64,000 bases of DNA. Origin: Primula veris (lineage: Eukaryota > Streptophyta > Magnoliopsida > Ericales > Primulaceae). The stretch is taken from assembly GCA_963682055.1 (NCBI GenBank), contig OY821745.1, positions 21,511,342 to 21,575,341 of the forward strand. Direction: 5' to 3'. Below the pieces are notes generated by a model. The model was not told the origin of the DNA. It did no database searches and saw nothing but the letters and a program-made list of their open reading frames with translations. The translations under genes were made by a program, and so were the position numbers. This document shows positions 34,790-48,800 of the stretch, one piece after another; positions within the stretch are counted from its first letter, which is position 1, and every line of letters starts with the position of its first letter.

Positions 34790-36720
34790 TTGCCACTTTA
34801 CTAGCCATTTCTTCAGCCCATTGTCGTTTGACAGTAAAATATTTGTTAATGCGATAAAATGAACATTCTATACAAGCAGCTATGCGGAGGCTACATGCGC
34901 CTAAAAGTACACTATTAAAAGTACACTACATGCGGAGGCTACAAGTTGGTCGTCATCAAGCTATACTTTCACCATTCGTCATGCGACAATGCCCATGTTT
35001 TTTATGGTATTCAATCTATCCAATCATATGCATCTGGAATCATTTTAAATATCTTCTCCATTTACAAATTAAATTTCCATGGGAACTTGTCGCATTAACT
35101 AGAAGGTTTTTCATTAAACTGATATGAAACTTGGAATTGAAATTGCTTGCCAAGTATCGTATACAAAGACGATGATGAGCATTGGGGTTCGTCTCACCCA
35201 AGACAAGGAGATCTCATGACGTTTATGATATCAATGTGGGGGTCGGATATAACACAAATATCTTTCCGGTCCATAACACGATCCCTAACACATGCCATAA
35301 ACCAACTCCAAAGTCATTGTTCTCACTTTCGACTACAACAAAGGCTAATAGAAACAACTGATTATTAGCATTACAACTCATTGCAATTAAATGGGTAACT
35401 TTATATTTTTCTGTATAAATGAGTACCATCAATAGTAATTACTACACGGAAAAATCTGACTCCTTTGATGCACGGCCGAAGGCCCAAAATACTCTCTTAA
35501 ATATTTCTTCATTCGAACGAAAAGTTTGATCTTTTTGCCATAAAAACTAAGTTCCAGGGTTTTGTTGCTAATCGCGTCCCTGTATCGTTGTAAGATTCTG
35601 TCATTTTCCAATCACCAAAAATACTTTTTCTTACTCTCATTTTTGCTTTCCGGGCTTGCTTATAAGTAATACACATTTGATATCGTTTGAAATCTATTCT
35701 TGTATAGCAGCCAGAGTGAGAGATATTTCTGCTTTCACGACTTAAATAATTCTACAAAGTAATTAACGCCGAATGTAATTACTTATGATGACGATTCAAG
35801 ATGGGGTTATAATAGCTATGAGGACCTTTATACTTCTTCACTTGAAAATGTGTTGCGCCTTTAGGAATTGAGGCACTCAATTTCCATGAGCAATTTGCAC
35901 TTCGTTTACACTTTAATGCCAGGATTTTTGGCCTAGATTCAACAATTGCATGTTGTAAATGAGCTTTGAGCGAGTAGAGCTTAATAGGTGCTTGAAACTT
36001 CTCTTTTGAGCTAAAACGTCGGCCAAGATGGAATTCTGGATAAATATTTTTTTAAGTAGAACTTTCCATTCATGGAACCCGTTCAATAATGATAGTCGTG
36101 TCTCCGTGATCAATGTTTATAAATTCTGGAACAGAAGCTTTCCTATATAAGACATAAATTTCATCAAGGTCCTGCAGATTTTCTTTCATTTCATCTTCAA
36201 CCAAATCATTACACATGAACAATTCCCGGTCTCTAATGTTTCAGGTATACCAGCAAGGTGCACATTAAAGTTTGGTTCATCAGAATTATTACTTTCCTTT
36301 GTTTTTCTTTCAACCCCTGAAAATGTCTCCTTAAATCAAAATGGAGAATTGGTTGGTGAGAAACACAAATGCTCAGTAGCATTACATTCCATGAGCAATT
36401 GAGTAAAAAGACCGATTATTATCAATTTTGTATTGTATGCGAGTCTTTTCTAAGTAAAGCTCAACACAATCCATCTTTAACTTTTTCATCATGTCCAACG
36501 TGATGTCTATGGACTCATCATCGTCGACCAATATGTATAAATACTTTCCATTAGCTAAGTAGCGAGTAGCGACAAATAATCTTCAACTTAACTCCACTCT
36601 AGAGGATTGGTTCTTGTTAACTTGTGCATTTTATCGTTAAATTTACTAAATTTGATTCCACAATTAACTCCACTCACTTTAAAAATTGCATCTTCAGATG
36701 CAAGGTCTTGTTCGGCGTAA
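34790..36720 (-). pseudogene. Decayed MULE transposase
   Basis: Minus-strand fragments in shifting phases spell a Mutator-like transposase: a zinc-ribbon/FAR1-like N-terminal part (36113-35913, EFHEWKVLLKK), IAMSCNANNQLFLLAFVVVE (35400-35330) around the first catalytic Asp region, a damaged ISDRH region, then HHRLCIRYLASNF near 35150 and ACSLRIAACIECSFYRINKY near 34890, matching the FN..L..AR.LPI..L...TFYR part. Many stops and frameshifts are present. It is not closely related to the intact-looking MULE at 54.6 kb. I could not identify terminal repeats. Confidence 0.75.
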
Positions 36721-38255
36721 CATATCCTCCTATCCCAATAGCATACACAAAATGGTAGCTATTTGCAACCATGGTTTTGACATGAAAATCATTTAATTAG
36801 AAATCTAGATTTCTACATAGAAATATAAGCAAATAAAAGATAATCAGAACTTGATAAATGTTCCTTGTCCAATTGTAACAATTAATCAGGTTCAATAAAA
36901 ATGAGAAATTCAGAGACCAAGAAATAAAATAAAATTTCATGGACAAGTTTTTTTGTTGAAGGTGACTAGAAAAAAAGCTAACTATAAAGGGAGCTGGAAA
37001 AATTGTTCCTTATTTACTAATAGTTTCTTATATAAAAACATAATTATTGCAATTAGTTGATTAACAAGCAAATAAGTTCAATAACTAACTTCTAAAAGCC
37101 ATTTATTCTATATTGTTGCACTTCGACCCAAATTGGTATAATTATCATTCCGTCGAGCACCTTTTATGCGCACGTGACTAATTTCAGGAAAAAAAATCAT
37201 ATCACAAACATCCATATAGTTAATGGACAGTTAGATAGCAAATATTTAAGTAAGGCGACAGAATAAACAACAAAGGACGAGCAAGTAAAATTGATAAAAA
37301 AAATATCTTAATTTTACATTTATAAATTTATAGAACAGTTATAAACTTATATATCACGCTATTATAATAAGTAAACTCAATATTTTCAAGACTGTCAAAT
37401 TTTATCATTTTTTTTCAAAAATACTCTTACACTTTTCTATTAATTACCATAATACCACTCTCATAAAAAATAGAAAAATGAAAAATTAGTAACACTTTTT
37501 ATCATTTTTAACTACTAAAAATTCTTTTAATTATTTTTATCCTATATTCTATATGTTTTTTATTCTCCACCTGCTTTTGTCATAACTAAACTTATTTTAT
37601 ATATTTTTATCACACTACGCACCGCACATGTAACGCGTGAGCACGATTAGTATCATTATAAACAATTGGTTTGGTTTGGTTTGCTTTAAAAAACGCTAAA
37701 ACTATAAACCGACAAAATAAAGTAAATGAGTTTTAAAAAATTTAAATCAAAACCAAACCGAATAGCAATTGGTTCCCTTCGGATTTTGGTCGTTTCGTCT
37801 TGGTTCGATCGACTTAGGATCACCCAAATCCCGAGTCGTTATGCCGACTCCAACCTGAATGGCCCTTCTCCTATTAATAAATTACACTTTACACCCCTCA
37901 AACTTTAAATTGTCAATTACCTCCAATTCTGTAAAACGCTGCATCAATATTTGTTAAAACATTACAATCATTAATCATCTTATAATTGGTTTTTTTTCAA
38001 AATAATTACCACGTACGACGTGAGGTTAAGAAGCGCACGTCATAGATGGCGATTTCTAATTCATTTCATTATTTGATCAATTTTAAAATGATAAAAAAAG
38101 TAAAAATACATACTTTGACAAATTGGGCAATGAAAAAATAAGTCTCATATTCAAAGAGAAACGTTTTGGTACATTGAAAATTTATGTTGTACTAAATCCT
38201 AAAAAAGAATTAAAAAAAATAGATTTATTAACATTAAAAACCATATCATCTCTGA

Positions 38256-38292
<37 letters not shown>

Positions 38293-38600
38293 CTATATCT
38301 ATATCTATGTTTATATATATATATACACAAAACGCTCTCTCCGTCTTTGTTTGCTTCTCTGATTTAAGGTGTGTTGTGTTTTTGCTTCCAATCAATCTCC
38401 GTATTAATTTCCCATTTTGGGATTAATATTGAAAATTAAGATATAGTTTACTATCCAATACCCAGTTAGCTTTTTTCAATTTAATTGATTGTGGATCATC
38501 ATTTTAATTCTACTTTTCTTATTTTTATTTCAAATGTCTACTTATATGCCAACTTAATAACTTATTATTAGCATTTCGAAACAACAGCTAAGTTTTTGTA
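36721..38600. other. Intergenic, no gene recognised
   Basis: AT-rich, non-coding. A small patch at about 37665-37760 contains ggtttggtttggttt and aaccaaaccgaat words like those in the hAT-like element at 4076. A (CT)n(TA)n microsatellite occupies about 38257-38330. Confidence 0.5.
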
Positions 38601-39045
38601 ATCAAAATTAATGAGATTTTACATTTTAGCTTAATAGTTACAACCAAACAAACCCTCTTGAGCTAATGACTGTTGGCTTGGTAAAAGGGTTTATCGGACT
38701 TATTTCGCAATAAATAAAAAGTAATTTCTGTTATCATGTAATATTCTAGCTTAACTGATTCTGTATTTAAGCTTTATTAATCAAATGAAATGACTTCTAG
38801 TTTTAGCTTAAAAGTTACAACCAAACAAACCCTCTTGAGTTGGTGGTCGTTGGTTCGGTAAAAATGTTCATCGGACTCATTTAATAAAAAATATATGGGA
38901 TTTCCTATAATCATGTAATATTCCAGCTTAACTGGTTCTGTATATAAGCTTTTTTCATCAAATGAAAGGACTAGTAACTTTAGTTTAAAGTTACAATCAA
39001 ACAAACCCCGAGCTGGTGGCTAGTGATGGTTCCGTTATTGGGTCT
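38600..39045. repeat. ~180-bp tandem repeat, about 2.4 copies
   Basis: The block agtt acaaccaaacaaaccc, then tcatgtaatattc.agcttaact and gtat.taagctttt..tcaaatgaaa, recurs starting near 38626, 38806 and 38985. Copies are diverged by substitutions and small indels. Confidence 0.82.
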
Positions 39046-40713
39046 GTCGGAGCCGTTAAAAGTGTTAAAATTTTCAAAGAAATATTTATTTATTTTGTCT
39101 AATCTTGCAGGTGAACATGTATTGTTTAATAGGGTGTTTAAATATAGTACAGCATTTTTTAAGGTGTCTTTGAAATGAAAAATGGGACGAGGGTCTTCGA
39201 AAGACTCCAGACAGTCTATTAGATTAGTAGATACTGACTAATTGAAGGTGAAATGATTTGTAAGTCATTTTCTAGACTTGTATGCCATTAAGGTTAGAAA
39301 GGTTCTTAAACATAACCAAAACAATATAATAGGTTTTCTTAAAATAAAAAGGTGGGATGAACTTAGTCAGTTATTTGCCGGACTTGTATGCTATAAAAAG
39401 GTTCTGAATTATAACCAAAACATTACAAAAATGTTTTTTGTAATGAAGAAGTGGGATGTAAGCAGTAAAATTGCTAGAGAGTCGGTTTATAGGTCATTTA
39501 CTGAACATTTAGAGGAAGGCTTGTAAAGGAAGAAGAACGTATCATAAAAAGAAACGATTTTTTTTAATTGATTCCTTTTTCTCTTTATATTTTCTCTCTA
39601 AAAAGAACCGGCCGATGCCCATTCCTATTCCTCGATCTAGAAGGAAGGCCAGTTATGTACCACGTTGTATCCCTTCCGTCTGTAGCTGGGTTTGAGTTGA
39701 GTAGAGGTGAAAATTGTAATTAGTGTATATGTGAAATTGTATGCTTTTTAAAGGGTTGTCAAGTACGGAAATAGCATTAATACGGCCTTTATATGTATAA
39801 AAAGAGAATAAGGTATGCCTTTATCACAGTCATTAGTATAAGCTAAAATACAGTTGAGTTGATTTTAAAGTCCTTTACTGGATTTAATTTAAGAAACGGT
39901 TTAATTTTGTCGACTTTATTCGTTGCTAAACCACTGGCAACATCATTCCATGTGATTTAGTGTATAGATAGCGAGACTGCGCATATATGTTTGAGTTGAT
40001 ATTTTTTTTCAATTTGCTTAAGTTCGACGCCATTGAAATGGGTTCTAGATGCAGAATTTAGATGAACTATATCCGAAAGACCTTTTTTCCTCAAAAGTAC
40101 TCTAGAATATCAAATTGGAGGGGAATTATGAATTTATTATCAGGTCTCAGTTCACTTGTATAAAATTTCATATTACATAAGTAATTCGTTACTAGTTAGT
40201 ACAGAGGGACAAGAAATGCTTACTGATGATAAATGTTGTTGCCAAACCGCTTGGGTAGGTGTTATTTCTGTGAGGTGATATTTGATAGCTTCCTGAGAAT
40301 TCTAAGTCATTAAAAGGGTTTTTAAAAAAGCAGAATTGGAATAAGCTTACAACTTAAAGGCCCTTGTAAGTCCCTTAGTTGCATTGTAAGGTCAACTCTG
40401 AGATTAGTTGTAACGCATAGAACTTGTACTTGGATTCGGTTCACTTGTAATAAAAGACTCAGTTGAAATGAATGAGTTAATTCAGTTAACTTAAGTCGTT
40501 GTGACCACATTTTGAAGTCCTAAATGTGTATTGTTGAAAGCCCTGAGGCAGACATTCACTTACAGCTGTTTTTGTTTCAGTGGTTTAATAATTTAATGTT
40601 AAAGACTCTTTCAGAGAATGCAGCATTGTCAACAACATCCTTAGCAATTCCATTGCCTTCTGATTATTAATTTTTTATTTAATTTAATCTCTTGATAGGC
40701 ATTTCCAGTAGCA
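39046..40713. other. 5' region of the tubulin cofactor C gene
   Basis: No supported gene; an open frame at 39278-39526 shows no family motif. The region should hold promoter and 5' UTR for the gene at 40714. The ttgataggcatttccag before the ATG could be a 3' splice site of a leader intron, but this is not certain. Confidence 0.45.
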
Positions 40714-41697
40714 ATGGAGGATCAACCACATCTTTCAGACCCTAATTCAATTTCCTCCACTGTCCATCCCAAACACGCCGCCATGCTCCGCCGCCTCTCC
40801 AACCGTAACCCCACCAAACCATCCTCGTCCTCTTCAGACGACACATTCGAATCCACTCCATCTTTCCTCTCTCATTTCTCCCAATCCAAGCTCTCCATAG
40901 AATCCTCCCTCTCCTCCGCCACCTCCACATCTGACGTGGCAGAAATCTCTTCCGCAATTTCCTCTCTCGAAAAACTAGTCGCGGAATCCTCCTCCTTCCT
41001 TCCTATTTACGAAGTCCGCACCTGCCTTGAAACCATTAAATCCCTCAAGCAAACACTAAATTCTCGGTCCTCCCAAATTACACCAAAAAAAACTTTCTCC
41101 TTCAAAACCAAGAAACCTGTCACCGCCCCAAAATCCAGCCCTGAGACCCGCCTTTTTGAACCCCCAACGTCAACTTTTCTAATCCCGGGATCACCTGGTT
41201 TTCACGAAAGAGAAAACGAGGTTTTGTCAAAGGACTTCTCAGGTTTGGGAGTAGGCGAATTTGTGATTTCGGGTTTGAATTCATGTGAAGCTAGACTAAA
41301 AGGGAGTTTTCGAGCGTTGTTCGTGCATAAATTGAAGAACTGTAAGGTTTATTCCGGGCCTGTATCGGGCTCAGTTTTGATCGAGAAAGTTGAGGATTGT
41401 GTTTTCATATTGGCGTCTCATCAGATTAGGATACATAATGCGAAAAGATGTGATTTTTATCTGAGAGTTAGGAGTAGGCCGATTATAGAGGATTGTGAGA
41501 GTGTTAGGTTTGCGCCATATTGTTTAGGGTATGATGGGATTGAGAGAGATTTAGGGGAAGTGAAGTTGGATGAGGAGAATGGGAATTGGGAAAATGTGGA
41601 TGATTTCAAGTGGTTGAAAGGGTTTCAATCTCCGAATTGGTCGGTTTTACCTGAAAATGAACGTATTGGTGAAGTTACCATTTTGGATTCGAATTAA
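40714..41697 (+). CDS. TFCC: Tubulin-folding cofactor C (TBCC)
   Basis: An uninterrupted frame of 327 residues. The N-terminal third (1-130) is Ser/Thr-rich with a helical segment (SAISSLEKLVAESSSFLPIYE), like the spectrin-like N-domain of TBCC. Residues ~150-290 form the TBCC/CARP beta-helix domain. The signature QIRIH at 237-241 supplies the conserved arginine finger (R239), followed by RSRPIIEDC and FAPYCLGY. In the cofactor pathway TBCC joins TBCD, TBCE and alpha/beta-tubulin and triggers GTP hydrolysis by beta-tubulin, releasing assembly-ready dimers in the cytosol. Arabidopsis PORCINO is the likely counterpart, where loss blocks embryo cell division. All key residues seen are present. 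GC content is higher in the 5' half of the CDS than in its surroundings. The gene converges on SMT1. Confidence 0.93.
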   Translation: MEDQPHLSDPNSISSTVHPKHAAMLRRLSNRNPTKPSSSSSDDTFESTPSFLSHFSQSKLSIESSLSSATSTSDVAEISSAISSLEKLVAESSSFLPIYEVRTCLETIKSLKQTLNSRSSQITPKKTFSFKTKKPVTAPKSSPETRLFEPPTSTFLIPGSPGFHERENEVLSKDFSGLGVGEFVISGLNSCEARLKGSFRALFVHKLKNCKVYSGPVSGSVLIEKVEDCVFILASHQIRIHNAKRCDFYLRVRSRPIIEDCESVRFAPYCLGYDGIERDLGEVKLDEENGNWENVDDFKWLKGFQSPNWSVLPENERIGEVTILDSN

Positions 41698-41733
41698 TAA
41701 AATTGTTTTGAAAGTTTGATCATCCCTCCCCCC

Positions 41734-41752
41734 TCCCCCCCCCCCCCCCCCC
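41734..41752. repeat. Poly-C tract just after the TBCC stop
   Basis: A run of about 18 C residues, preceded by cccccct, some 40 bp after the stop codon, probably within the 3' UTR. Its length is prone to slippage and sequencing error. Confidence 0.85.
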
Positions 41753-42861
41753 AACAACTGAGTTTGAGATGAATTTTGATTGTTGAAGTGGAGGAGTACC
41801 TTTCTCCTTACAAAGTTGTATTGTATTATATTTCTTATACATTTTTTTTGTTTCTAATTCCTTTTCAGGTTAATAATATATGTTTCTTGATTGTTTGTTC
41901 ATTTTCGTTGCATATATCATTTGTGCAGGTACTCACTTTTTTAGTCTGTTTTACCGTGGAGAGAGAGATTTCCCTGCCCTCTCTTTTCAGTTTACACCAA
42001 CACAGCTTACACTCTTTACGCTTTCACTATAACTCTTGGAAAAACGATTTGGCCACGTTTATGATCTCAAAAACTTTGTTAGAATAGACATTCACTAGAC
42101 AATGCATATGTAAACGTTATATGGTAAGAATTGGATGAAGTCAATCTTGTCAAATAATAAAGCTAGGCATTTTTGTGTTTTCCTTTGTTTTTTAGGGTTA
42201 AAGTGATCACAACCTTTTTAACTGGACCTTGTCGTTACATTTCTCAAACAATCGAATATTTACAAAAAAAATTGTATAGAGAAGAATGTTCAAGATCATT
42301 AGTTCAGATCATAGTTATGTACTGTAATAATCATTTCAGAAGAATGTGGTGGACCAATCTCCAGATTTTCATTTTCGCCGTTAGCGTGTTAACCGTCACA
42401 CTTGACACCGTTAGATTGATCTGAAATTGATTTACAATGTATTTAAATGATTTATAAAAACTAGACCTTTAACGTATTTTCAATCTAACGATCCTAATTT
42501 GTAATATGTGACGGGGTTTTTTGTACAGTTTAACAAGGCGATATCACAAAAGGGGACCCTAAATCTCTGCACAGCCCGGGATGTAACGCACAAAAACACA
42601 ATAATATAAAAATTTGTCCAGTTACACAAGGACAAAATAAAGGGAGACATGAGGATAAAATAAAAGGAGAATACACTACATAGATAAAATTCCACACAAA
42701 CCCTTTCCTGAATTTTGATAGCCAACTATCAACCTAGAAACAAGCTAGGAAATCAAATTAAAATCATTTCTTCAACTCATAAAAGCCAAGTGAACGAAAA
42801 TCGAATAAGTGTTTGCTGAAACTGTTTGTTGATAGATTGGAGGTCAGCATAACTCGTCATC
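41753..42861. other. Convergent intergenic region between TBCC and SMT1
   Basis: About 1.1 kb of AT-rich sequence that should contain both 3' UTRs and polyadenylation sites. No additional gene or element can be supported. Confidence 0.5.
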
Positions 42862-45800
42862 TTATTGAGGCTTCCGAGCCAAGAAAAAGTACATAGGGGT
42901 GAAAATCTCTTTCCTGCAAGGGGAAACATAGTAAAATACTAAAATATAACTTTTAATGTTGTAGAAACAGCTCAGACGGCATTGAATCACAGTTATGACA
43001 TTGCCTTGCAAACCTATAGCCAGAACGACTGGGAAATATATGATAATAGATGATTTTAACACAGCTTTTATTAAACGTACCTGCAGCCTTTTTTTCAAAA
43101 AGTAGGCTGCAGACACGGAAAAAACAGAGGGGGCTACAATGCTCCAAGATAGTTTTTGTCCGCTATTGTCGATTTCTAATGTGATGGAAGAGAGAGAAGC
43201 AATTGCCTGAATGTTCATCCAGTAATCCATTTCAAAATATGAATCTAGAGTTGCAAAATAAGGGTAATGCTGCAGACATGGAAAAACCAGTTTAAGCTGA
43301 CTTTTTGAATGCCTTGAGACAAAAGTATTTGCTGTTTTTGCCTCCTTTTAATATCAAAAGGAAGAGGGAAGGTTGAAGACCATTTCATCCAGTTATCTAT
43401 AAACGTGAAGGAAAATTATGAACCTGGAGTTATGTCATTACGCCAGCTATTGCTACATGGACCAGATCAATAAATTCGAAATGATTCTAAGCAAAATGAA
43501 CTTGTGTTTAGCTTTAATTTTGGATTACATTTAGCACTTCTCCATGAATATAGTTCATGATCATGATGTGTACTTTTTCAACTGAAACTAATTAATTGCC
43601 ACTGTTAGGTAAGAATAATTAAGTAAACACAATAAAAGATGGGAAGAAACTCACTTTGCACCATCAACTAGCCCTTCTGCAGCTTTTTCCAAGAAAGCTG
43701 AAACTCTTTGACTTCCCGAGGGGGCAAGTCCCACTTTTTCTAGCACCATGACCTTCAAGAGCCAAAAAGAAAGAAAAAAAAATCAATCTCAAAACACAAC
43801 AATTAGAAAACAAATTGGTAAAATTTCCAACGAGAAAACCTATGAAGCATGGGTACTTCGAAAATGCCAGCGTACCTGTACCGGCTACGTACCATGCACC
43901 AGTACTTCTGGGAACAATACTTGGTAGTTATATATTTAAGGATATTATAAATTGATTTGAACATCGTTAGGTATGTATTCAATATGCCCATATATAACAA
44001 TGGGATAATAGAGGTGCGTATAAGAATATTTGAGTGTTGTGAGATACTTTCTCAACCATTTTCTTTTTGTTTCACTCGGTTGTATAAAAATATACTAACT
44101 ATCACCATACACGTACCATCAAAATTTCAAAACTAGTGTATTCCGATATCCATACTAGTGCTTCATAGTTTAAAAAAAAAATCCCTAAAAATAAAATAAA
44201 ATATTACCATGTTCTTGGTGATAAAACGTCCCACTGCTGTAAGACGGAAGCCAGTCAGAGAGAAATGGCTTTTATCCAAAGGTAAGTACCAAGGTACGGG
44301 TGAGTCAGTTGCAAGATCCTTATCGAATATGACCTAATAAACAGAAGCAAAGTAACATACTCAGCCTTTTGTCTAATCTGTTCTAATAAGCAATAGCACA
44401 GTTTGTAAACCAGCCATTTTCTACTCACCTCAAATCCTGCCTGCTTCAAGGCTTCAAGACATTCTCTTGTGTATCTGATTTCTGGAAGGCCATTACCTAA
44501 CTCTATTTCTGCCTGCAGCAGTGACATATATATTATTTCAGACAACTATACAACTTCGAGGTTAGTGCCGGCTCGAGTGGAAGAAAGGCAAGACAACTTT
44601 ATTCCAGAGGTTTTTTCCAGTTGGGCCATAACTCACAAGTAAGCCTAGCAAAAAAAACTGAAATCCGAAACCATAACTGTAAACAATCTGAACCCGGGAC
44701 AACAAATCCAATCCGAACCCGGAATTTGGTACACCCGATCCGAAATCTGACGTTGCAGTATGGTTTTGGTTTCCACTTTCAGAACCGTGAATCCAATCCG
44801 AAATCCATAACAAAAGGACGAGTGTGAACCAAAGTTTTAGTAGTATACAAGTATTATGTCAAATTATTGTATACAGATATAGTCTATAGGTTGTGTTTTT
44901 TTAAAAGATAGTAAAAGGGCAAACCCGGTGCTAAAACTCCCGCTATGTGCGGGGTTCGGGAAGGGGTCGGGCCACTTTGGGCCTAATGTAGACAGTTTTC
45001 TTTTGCATTTATGCAAGAGGCTGCTTCCACTTGAACCCGTGACCTCCAGGTCACATGGCAACAATTTTACCGTTGCGCCAAGGCTCGCCCTCGTTTTAAA
45101 AGATAGTATATAAGAAAAACCTATTTTATAGAGAAGTATAAGCAGATTAAAGTGTATAGGGTTACAACATAAGCAAGTTATTTGGGTTCACATTTCGAAT
45201 AAACTTAAAAGTTTTTAAACCAACATTAAGAACATACTTAAAAGACCTTGAGAAATAAAAACTTTTAACTTCTAAACACTTAAATTTGCAGAACATATTT
45301 AAAGAGAAATTGGTTTTAAATAGATAACCGACTTGGGTCGAGAATGGTTAAATTTTGGTTGGATGACTTGGAAAAAAGATCTGACCCAAATCTGATCTCA
45401 AAAAAAATTAAAAATAATTGACCAACTCCAGTACACGATATGCCAGATCGGAAGGGAACAGTTCTTTTGCCAACCCGATACAACTTAGGAAATTGAAATA
45501 ACACTAGTGGTCCTTGTTTTAACTGAAAGTATACTTGGTTCTCATTGCATTTAAAACAGCAATTATTAGTATGAGATTTAACATGAAGTCCTAAATTTTG
45601 TTTCAGGTTCTTCGCGGAAGTGAAATGTTGGGTAAATTTTATAACAAATAAGCTGTTAGGAGCTTAATTTTACACATTTCACGACAACATTGGTGAAAAA
45701 AAATACACATCTAAACTAGCTTGATAGAGGTATACTTCTACCTAAACTTGACTGAATCAAATTAGTTATTAATGCCGCCAATAAGGAAGGAAAGTAATAA

Positions 45801-48800
45801 GACTTTTCTTATTAATCCATAATTAGTTAAGCGTTATTAGTTTTATTACATTATTTATCAAGATTTGTAACTATTATTAGATGATCAGTTGTAGGATCAA
45901 GTATGGTTAGTAAGCAGCATCGACTATGTTTTATCATTTTTCGTTATGTCCATACAAAACAATATACATAGAAGGGTTTTCGTCTAAAGTTCGTCCCAGA
46001 CTCTAAAAGGCTCTGTTTCGAGATGAACAAAAGAGTAGTTTAATTGCAGATTAGTTAGGGCTTCTACAAAATACCTTGATTTTCTGGTGCTCTTGATTTT
46101 TGGGATCATAGGAATCAGTCATACACCATTCATATGCAGCAAAACACTGCCCAGGCTTCAAAACTCGGTAAATTTCTTTGTAACAACCAACCTACGGTCA
46201 ATAAGATATAGAAATAAAATTAAAAATCTAATTCATGTAGAAAATAATCTCCAGAAAAAGTACACAACACTGGATCTACCGAATCTGGAGCATGGCAGGT
46301 GGCCTCAATTGCATATACTGCATCAAAAGTATTATCTGGGATTGGCATTTTCATGAAATCCGCCTGTATCATTATAGCATAATAGTCAATACATGAGAGG
46401 GGCAAAAAGAGAGAATGGAAACATTGAAGCTCATTATTAAAATGCTCACCTTCACAAAGTCACAAGTTTTGTCCACTCCGGCAACTCGGTTCAATGCCTG
46501 AATCACAGCAAGAAAAACATAATTACAATGAACTACTACATTAAATAAGATCCTATTTTTTTATGACAAATTCAAGTTCTAATCAATAAGACCCTTTTTT
46601 TTAATGAAAAATTCAAGTTCTAATCAAACTGACTATAGTTTAACGTTCATTGTAAATGTACTTGCCATGGACAAAACAAAATAGACAAAATTTTAACCTC
46701 ACTTGTTAGTTTTGAAAACAAACTTGGTACCAGATCAGATATTGCACAATTTAGCGAAGTCGTACCTTTCCTCTAGCTATCTGATATTCATTGTTGTTCA
46801 AACCTGTGACAGATGTCATGCTGGCAGAACACAACAAACATGATTTATAAGAATCAAGTAAGACCGGTCAATAGATTAGCTCATGCGAAATTCAGTAAAT
46901 TCCAAGTAATTTGAAATTATCATATATGAGCAGTTATCGGTACAGGCAGTCTGAAACCCTACGTCATCATGACTCTATATTTAGCAACTATTGATCAATT
47001 TTTATTTTATTTTTAAAAATCTTATTGAAGAGGATCCTTGATAAGGCTCGAACCCTGCACCTCCTGCTTGAGAGAGCGGGTTCTGCCCCACTAGGCTAGC
47101 CCTAATCAAAATGTCTCCAAAAATTAAGGATCTACTTAAAGAGGACTGTATCACTGAAGTCCCAACTATGCATGTCAAAACTCAAAATTACTCTAGAGAC
47201 TACAAGGCTGACTAACCAACACATCCAATCTTTGAGTATTAGATCTCACAATCGTTTTTTAAACAATTGAACAAACATTTGGACAAAAGCTTGTTTTCGT
47301 GATTATCTCCAAGTGTGATGAAGTGTATTAAAAGACTAAGCAATAATGAAACATCATAAATTGCTAACTACATTTAAATATAATACATTTACACGCGAAA
47401 ATAACCAAAGATTTACTAAAATCACTGCTGCACAAATGGCAACGCAACCGACCATTATATGGTCAGATCATCGCATAAGTTGTATATCAGCCAAACAATT
47501 AGCCAGTTCCCATTGCAAACCATTTAAGCAAAGAGTTAGCAGAAGTAACATGTATATGCAACATTATTTAAAGACTGGATCATCTACCTGAACTGAGCAA
47601 CTTCCCGTAGAGGCCCTCCAATTCCACACCCAACATCTAATACCTACAAGGAGTAGGGGAAAAGACTCAAAAACCGCAATATGAATTAACATCTAATACC
47701 TACACGGAGTTGGGGAAAAGACTCAAAAACCGCAATTTGAATTAAAGACGTATGCTAATCAGCTTATAAACAATTATTTTAATAATCTTTGAAAAAGGAC
47801 CTTGTGTCCAGGTTTGAGGCCTAATTGTAAAGCGAGAAAGTGCTCGTGTCGCTTAATACTTTCTTTAAGAGACTCCCCTTTCCACCTGCAAGAACAGATG
47901 TTATTTTCAGTCTAATTCCAAGTATTTAAGAAAACCCAAAGATAAACTTGTTAAATGGAAATATACTTACAAAAACAAAATAGAATGGGAACTAAATAAA
48001 TTAAACAAAGACGGTCATAACATGAACAGTAACTCACCTGGGTGCAAAATGAAATGACTCTCCCCAACCATATTCATAGAAGCTGGTTACAAGATCATAA
48101 TATTTATTCACCTGAAAAACAAAAGCAGGATAGATTTGAGTTAACAAAAAAATATATTAAATAAAACAAGACAACTGACATGAAGATTGTCAAAGACTCA
48201 AAATGACGAGTTCAGATAGTGTGATTCATCATAATATGCCTTAAGGGTAGAGTATTATATCAATACACCAGTCAAGGTTGAGACCTTTACAACTTACAAT
48301 TCAGCAACAGACAATAAAAGATACAGCTCTCGAGGTAAAAAAAAGATGTGTTTTGTAATTATTAAAATTACAATGGAATATCCTTACCATGTCGGTGTAG
48401 TTAGCCTTCCTCTCTTCCTCTTCTCCTCCATAATAGCCATGATATTTCTCATACCTTAACAGTGTAAAGCAAACACTCAGATTCAACATGAAAGTTATCA
48501 GTCTGTAAACAAAATAGATATGGCAACTGCTTGCATGATTGAAGTTGTTATTAGTATACAATATGCAAAATGGAGGACTGACGCCTGGTAGTTTAAGGTT
48601 GCAGCGGAAAAAGCTTGGACAATAAAAGGTTTAGTGTTCGTAACTCTTCAACAAGGCTAAAACTCATTACCAATAATTAGAGTGTTTGAAACTGAGATAC
48701 AAACTAATTTTGTTTCTTTTGCTCGATGTAAAACTATGGAACTAAACGTTTCTGAAGTTATTTACCTTTCTCTATGTATTTGACCCATACATAAGTTGTG

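Noticed and set aside
39278..39526. 82-aa open frame upstream of TBCC
   Set aside because: No recognisable domain, and adjacent to diverged repeats; chance open frame is more likely.
47020..47105. Possible tRNA gene
   Set aside because: A and B boxes are present, but the stems do not pair into a cloverleaf and an AT-rich tail follows; a SINE is the better reading.
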